Assembly (NCBI RefSeq): GCF_014750685.1
Contig: NZ_JAAXGE010000005.1
Location: forward strand, 668,981-732,980
Length of the DNA stretch: 64,000 nucleotides
Direction: 5' to 3'
DNA from: Bacteroides sp. GM023
GTDB lineage: Bacteria; Bacteroidota; Bacteroidia; Bacteroidales; Bacteroidaceae
The position numbers and the translations under genes are program-made. Each line of letters opens with the position of its first letter. The first letter of the stretch is position 1. Under the pieces are notes generated by a model. The model had not been told where the DNA came from and ran no database searches. It saw only the letters and a program-made list of their open reading frames with translations. This document shows, piece by piece, positions 61,162 to 64,000 of the stretch.

Positions 61162-63906
61162 TTAGAATTGAATTTTCACATTAAAACCGAAGTTACGCAA
61201 ACTGGGTTGCATGAAGTAGTCTACGTTCATATAATAGTTACTGGAAGTAGAAGCTGACAGTTCCGGATCAAATGGAGCTTTGCAGTAAATCATCCATAGG
61301 TTGCGTCCTACAACACCTAGTGTGACATTTGCCACATTATTGAACCATCTTTTAGGAAGGGTATAGTTTAAACTTAATTCCTGCAAGCGGACATTGGTTG
61401 CACTATATAAGTAATAGCGACCGTATCCACCTTCTCCTGTACCGATAGCCTGATAATATTTCTGCGCGTCCACCTTGCCATTATTGATAGGTACACCACC
61501 ATTATCACGAACATTGGCAGATATTTCAGATACTCCGTAATAATCTAAAATACCTTGAGTGGCTGAATAAGCTAATCCGCCTACGCGTGCAGATAGTACA
61601 ACTCCCAAATCAAGACCTTTATAAGTAAAATGGTTAATCCAACCTAAGTTGAAATCTGCATCCAGGTCACCGACTTTCACTGGGGTATTTGATGAAGTAA
61701 TGCCTAAATTGCCGTTCTGGTCAACTTTGATATTACCATTGTTATCTTTGGTCAATGCGTTGTATACATAGATATCGGTCATTGAGCCGCCTTCTGTCAG
61801 AATAACACGGGGCGCTACATTTTCTTTTCCTAACCAACCTACATTCATCTCATTCATCTGGATAGCTTCGCCGGTAACCGGGTTGACGCTTCCACTTGCC
61901 AGTCTTTTTACTTTGTTGCGGTTTAAAGTGAATGTCGCATTAGAAGACCATCCGAATCCTGCCCATTTATCACTAAATCCTAAAGCCAGTTCAATACCTT
62001 GATTTTGTACATTACCTGCTTGTACAATGGCTTGTTTGTAACCGGAAGAGGAGGGGATATCTACCTTGAATGTTTGGTTCAGGGTATTGGAACGATAGTA
62101 GGTTGCGTCCAGACTGAAGCGGTTATCCCAGAATTTCAAGTTCAAACCGATTTCCCATGATTTCGTTTTTTCAGGTTTCATATTGTCCATCGGATAAACA
62201 GTCGGGTTTGCCCAGTTGTGTGTCTGACTGTTATATTCATATCCCGGATTAGTCAGGAAGCGATCGAAGGAAGACGCCACTACTGTATATGATCCACGTA
62301 CTTTAGCATAAGTAATCAATTCCGGTAGCATAACCATTTCCGATAGCAGAGCAGATAAACCTACTGATGGGTAGAAGAAAGATTTTTGTTTTGAGAATGC
62401 AAGTTTAGAATCCCAGTCGTTACGTCCTGTTACGGTTAAATATAACTGACTTTTCCAACTTAGTTCCGCACTGGCAAAGATACTTTGAATCTCATCTTTA
62501 TATCCGGTAGGATCCGGTTTATAGTTGGCTGCAAAATTAATATTATTTATTTGGAAGAAATTAGGAATGACCAGGTCACCTGCAATATACAACTGATCCA
62601 TAGAGGTGTGATAAATAGAACCTCCCAGATTGGCTGTCAGATGAAAATCACCGAATGTTTTATCTATATTAGCGAGGAAGTCGGCATATAAAGAACGCTC
62701 CTGACGCATCGCATCTTCAAAACCACCACTTACACCGCAAAACGTAGTCAATGTAGAAGCTGATTTTTCATTTTTATTCCGGTAGTCTGAATTGTCCAGA
62801 TTTACACGGCCGACAACATTAAGCCAATCTGTAGCCTGCCATTTTAAAGAGGCATTCAGCATGTAACGCTTTTTGTTTGAGGTGCGGTTAATTCGTTTTT
62901 GTATCCAATATGGATTTTGTAATGACAAACTGGCGTCTCCATAGGGCCAGTATTGCTCCATATAGCCATAGTTGGTATTATAACGCTCATACAAACGGAC
63001 TTCGTCAAAATTGTCTCCACGAGGGAATAGATACAATGCAGGAAGCGGATTGTAATATTGTCCTTGAGAAACCATATTTTTATTGTTTTGAACGATATAC
63101 TGTGCGCCAATATCCAGAGTCAGCTTATCATTCAAAAAATTGGTTGTATTGCGTGCTGTGAAGTTATACCTGTTATATGAATTATTAGGAAGAATTCCTC
63201 CTGAATTGGTCGTGGAAGCGGAGAGGTAGGTTTGGTTTTTAGAGTTTCCTGTAGACAAAGCTACTGAATTGATAACATTTGAACCAGTTTCGAAAAAGTT
63301 GGATGGATCATATCGGCGATTAGTCGATTCTCCCCAACTGAATAAACCGGAACTTGTGCCGTAACGGTTTTGCATTTCAGGCATAATATATGCTTTAGAG
63401 AAGGTGGTGCTATTAGATACAGTTACTGTTGTCTTCTCTGTCTGTCCTTTTTTAGTAGTGATCAAAACTACACCATTGGCAGCGGCAGAACCATACAATG
63501 CAGCAGCAGAGGGGCCAGTCATCATACTGATACTGGCAATATCGTCCGGATTTAAGTCTGCTACGGCATCTGAACCTCCCATATCTCCATACAATCCTTC
63601 ACCACCACTTTTTCCTGTATTAAAAATGGGCACGCCATCAATAACATATAGGGCATTGTTATCTTTAGTCAGAGATTTCATACCACGCATTACCACACGT
63701 GCAGCACCACCGGCTCCAGTTGCACCGCTACTAATTTGTACACCGGCTACTTTTCCCGCCAATGAATTCATGAAATTGGCATCCTTGACAGTAGTGATTT
63801 CATCACCTTTTACCTCCTGAACATTATAACTTAATGCTTTGGTGGCACGTTTGATACCCAATGCTGTTACAACAACTTCATCCAATGCTTGGGCATCTTC
63901 TCCCAT
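61162..63906 (-). CDS. SusC/RagA-family TonB-dependent outer-membrane transporter (N terminus interrupted)
   Basis: A 914-residue part of a SusC protein. It opens ALDEVVVTALGIKRA (the SusC plug signature), followed by a plug with SLAGKVAGVQISSG and MRGMKSLTKDNNALYVIDG, then a long barrel ending RNFGFNVKIQF. Residues before the ATG at 63906 still read as SusC (TQPLKIS), and the frame is open to 63975. A TAG at 63976-63978 then blocks it. The signal peptide and CarboxypepD_reg domain are not in frame with this part inside the window. With SusD it would import the glycan fragments made by GH18. Confidence 0.85.
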   Translation of the reverse strand: MGEDAQALDEVVVTALGIKRATKALSYNVQEVKGDEITTVKDANFMNSLAGKVAGVQISSGATGAGGAARVVMRGMKSLTKDNNALYVIDGVPIFNTGKSGGEGLYGDMGGSDAVADLNPDDIASISMMTGPSAAALYGSAAANGVVLITTKKGQTEKTTVTVSNSTTFSKAYIMPEMQNRYGTSSGLFSWGESTNRRYDPSNFFETGSNVINSVALSTGNSKNQTYLSASTTNSGGILPNNSYNRYNFTARNTTNFLNDKLTLDIGAQYIVQNNKNMVSQGQYYNPLPALYLFPRGDNFDEVRLYERYNTNYGYMEQYWPYGDASLSLQNPYWIQKRINRTSNKKRYMLNASLKWQATDWLNVVGRVNLDNSDYRNKNEKSASTLTTFCGVSGGFEDAMRQERSLYADFLANIDKTFGDFHLTANLGGSIYHTSMDQLYIAGDLVIPNFFQINNINFAANYKPDPTGYKDEIQSIFASAELSWKSQLYLTVTGRNDWDSKLAFSKQKSFFYPSVGLSALLSEMVMLPELITYAKVRGSYTVVASSFDRFLTNPGYEYNSQTHNWANPTVYPMDNMKPEKTKSWEIGLNLKFWDNRFSLDATYYRSNTLNQTFKVDIPSSSGYKQAIVQAGNVQNQGIELALGFSDKWAGFGWSSNATFTLNRNKVKRLASGSVNPVTGEAIQMNEMNVGWLGKENVAPRVILTEGGSMTDIYVYNALTKDNNGNIKVDQNGNLGITSSNTPVKVGDLDADFNLGWINHFTYKGLDLGVVLSARVGGLAYSATQGILDYYGVSEISANVRDNGGVPINNGKVDAQKYYQAIGTGEGGYGRYYLYSATNVRLQELSLNYTLPKRWFNNVANVTLGVVGRNLWMIYCKAPFDPELSASTSSNYYMNVDYFMQPSLRNFGFNVKIQF

Positions 63907-64000
63907 ACTAATTTTTAAAGGTTGTGTATTGGCTAGCGTGATTGCTTGGGAGAAATGTACATTATGAGTAAATACCTATAAGAGTAGGGCTAAGTATACA

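Noticed and set aside
1..64000. Insertion sequences or transposase genes
   Set aside because: No frame shows transposase motifs and no long terminal inverted repeats with target duplications were found by eye.

Overview
The window is chromosomal DNA of a Bacteroides species, probably near the B. thetaiotaomicron / B. ovatus group. Support for this includes SusC/SusD proteins, GH18 and DUF1735 surface lipoproteins, a Mfa/Fim-type (type V) pilus operon, ECF sigma/FecR regulation, DUF1573, DUF3575, DUF3868 and DUF4248 proteins, TAnnTTTG promoter boxes close to start codons, and a general lack of Shine-Dalgarno sites. The species call is inferred from family content only.

Layout. 1-3000: end of an MBL-fold hydrolase, rsmG, a DUF3298-type lipoprotein, an 830-base gene-poor stretch holding a degenerate 22-bp-period repeat array, and a YecH-family protein. 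3040-8474: a metal (probably copper) set made of a Cys-rich HYC_CC_PP protein, a TonB-dependent receptor, a periplasmic HMA protein and a CopA-type ATPase. An AraC regulator converges on it. 9507-21089: housekeeping genes (lipB, PorQ-like barrel, DUF1460 amidase, OPT transporter, DUF1573, DUF4923, engB, a sodium symporter, recR, a GNAT enzyme, YqgE, an aminotransferase, tRNA-Asp), then fabH.

22490-29565 is an accessory module. It has an amidase, a 33-residue smalltalk peptide, an HU-like protein, DUF4248, a second-type DnaB helicase and a phage-style replication initiator. These are followed by a coiled-coil protein, a GNAT-like protein and an IbrA/IbrB-like pair (PAPS-reductase family plus ParB-like). 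Between the stop codons of DUF4248 and dnaB lies a wall-to-wall array of ten 22-bp units whose 8-bp core tends towards the palindrome GACCGGTC. I see no integrase, transposase or att repeat.

30029-42159 is a pilus locus: a broken fimbrial gene, DUF3575, DUF3868/OmpA-like, a Mfa1-like major pilin, a terminator, Mfa2-like and other minor subunits, and a 1,090-residue tip protein with two C-terminal lectin-fold-like units. Two 319-residue HTH paralogues follow on the other strand, then a UDP-glucuronate decarboxylase and a REC-HisKA-HATPase hybrid protein.

46904-55055 (minus) reads sigma factor, AddA-like helicase-nuclease, radical SAM activase, an unusual TonB protein and an AddB-like nuclease. 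A FecR anti-sigma gene diverges from the sigma factor. 56289 to the end (minus) is a polysaccharide utilisation locus: SusC, SusD, GH18, DUF1735-LamG and a discoidin-type lipoprotein. It is probably a glycoprotein N-glycan locus. The SusC frame is interrupted by a stop just before the window edge.
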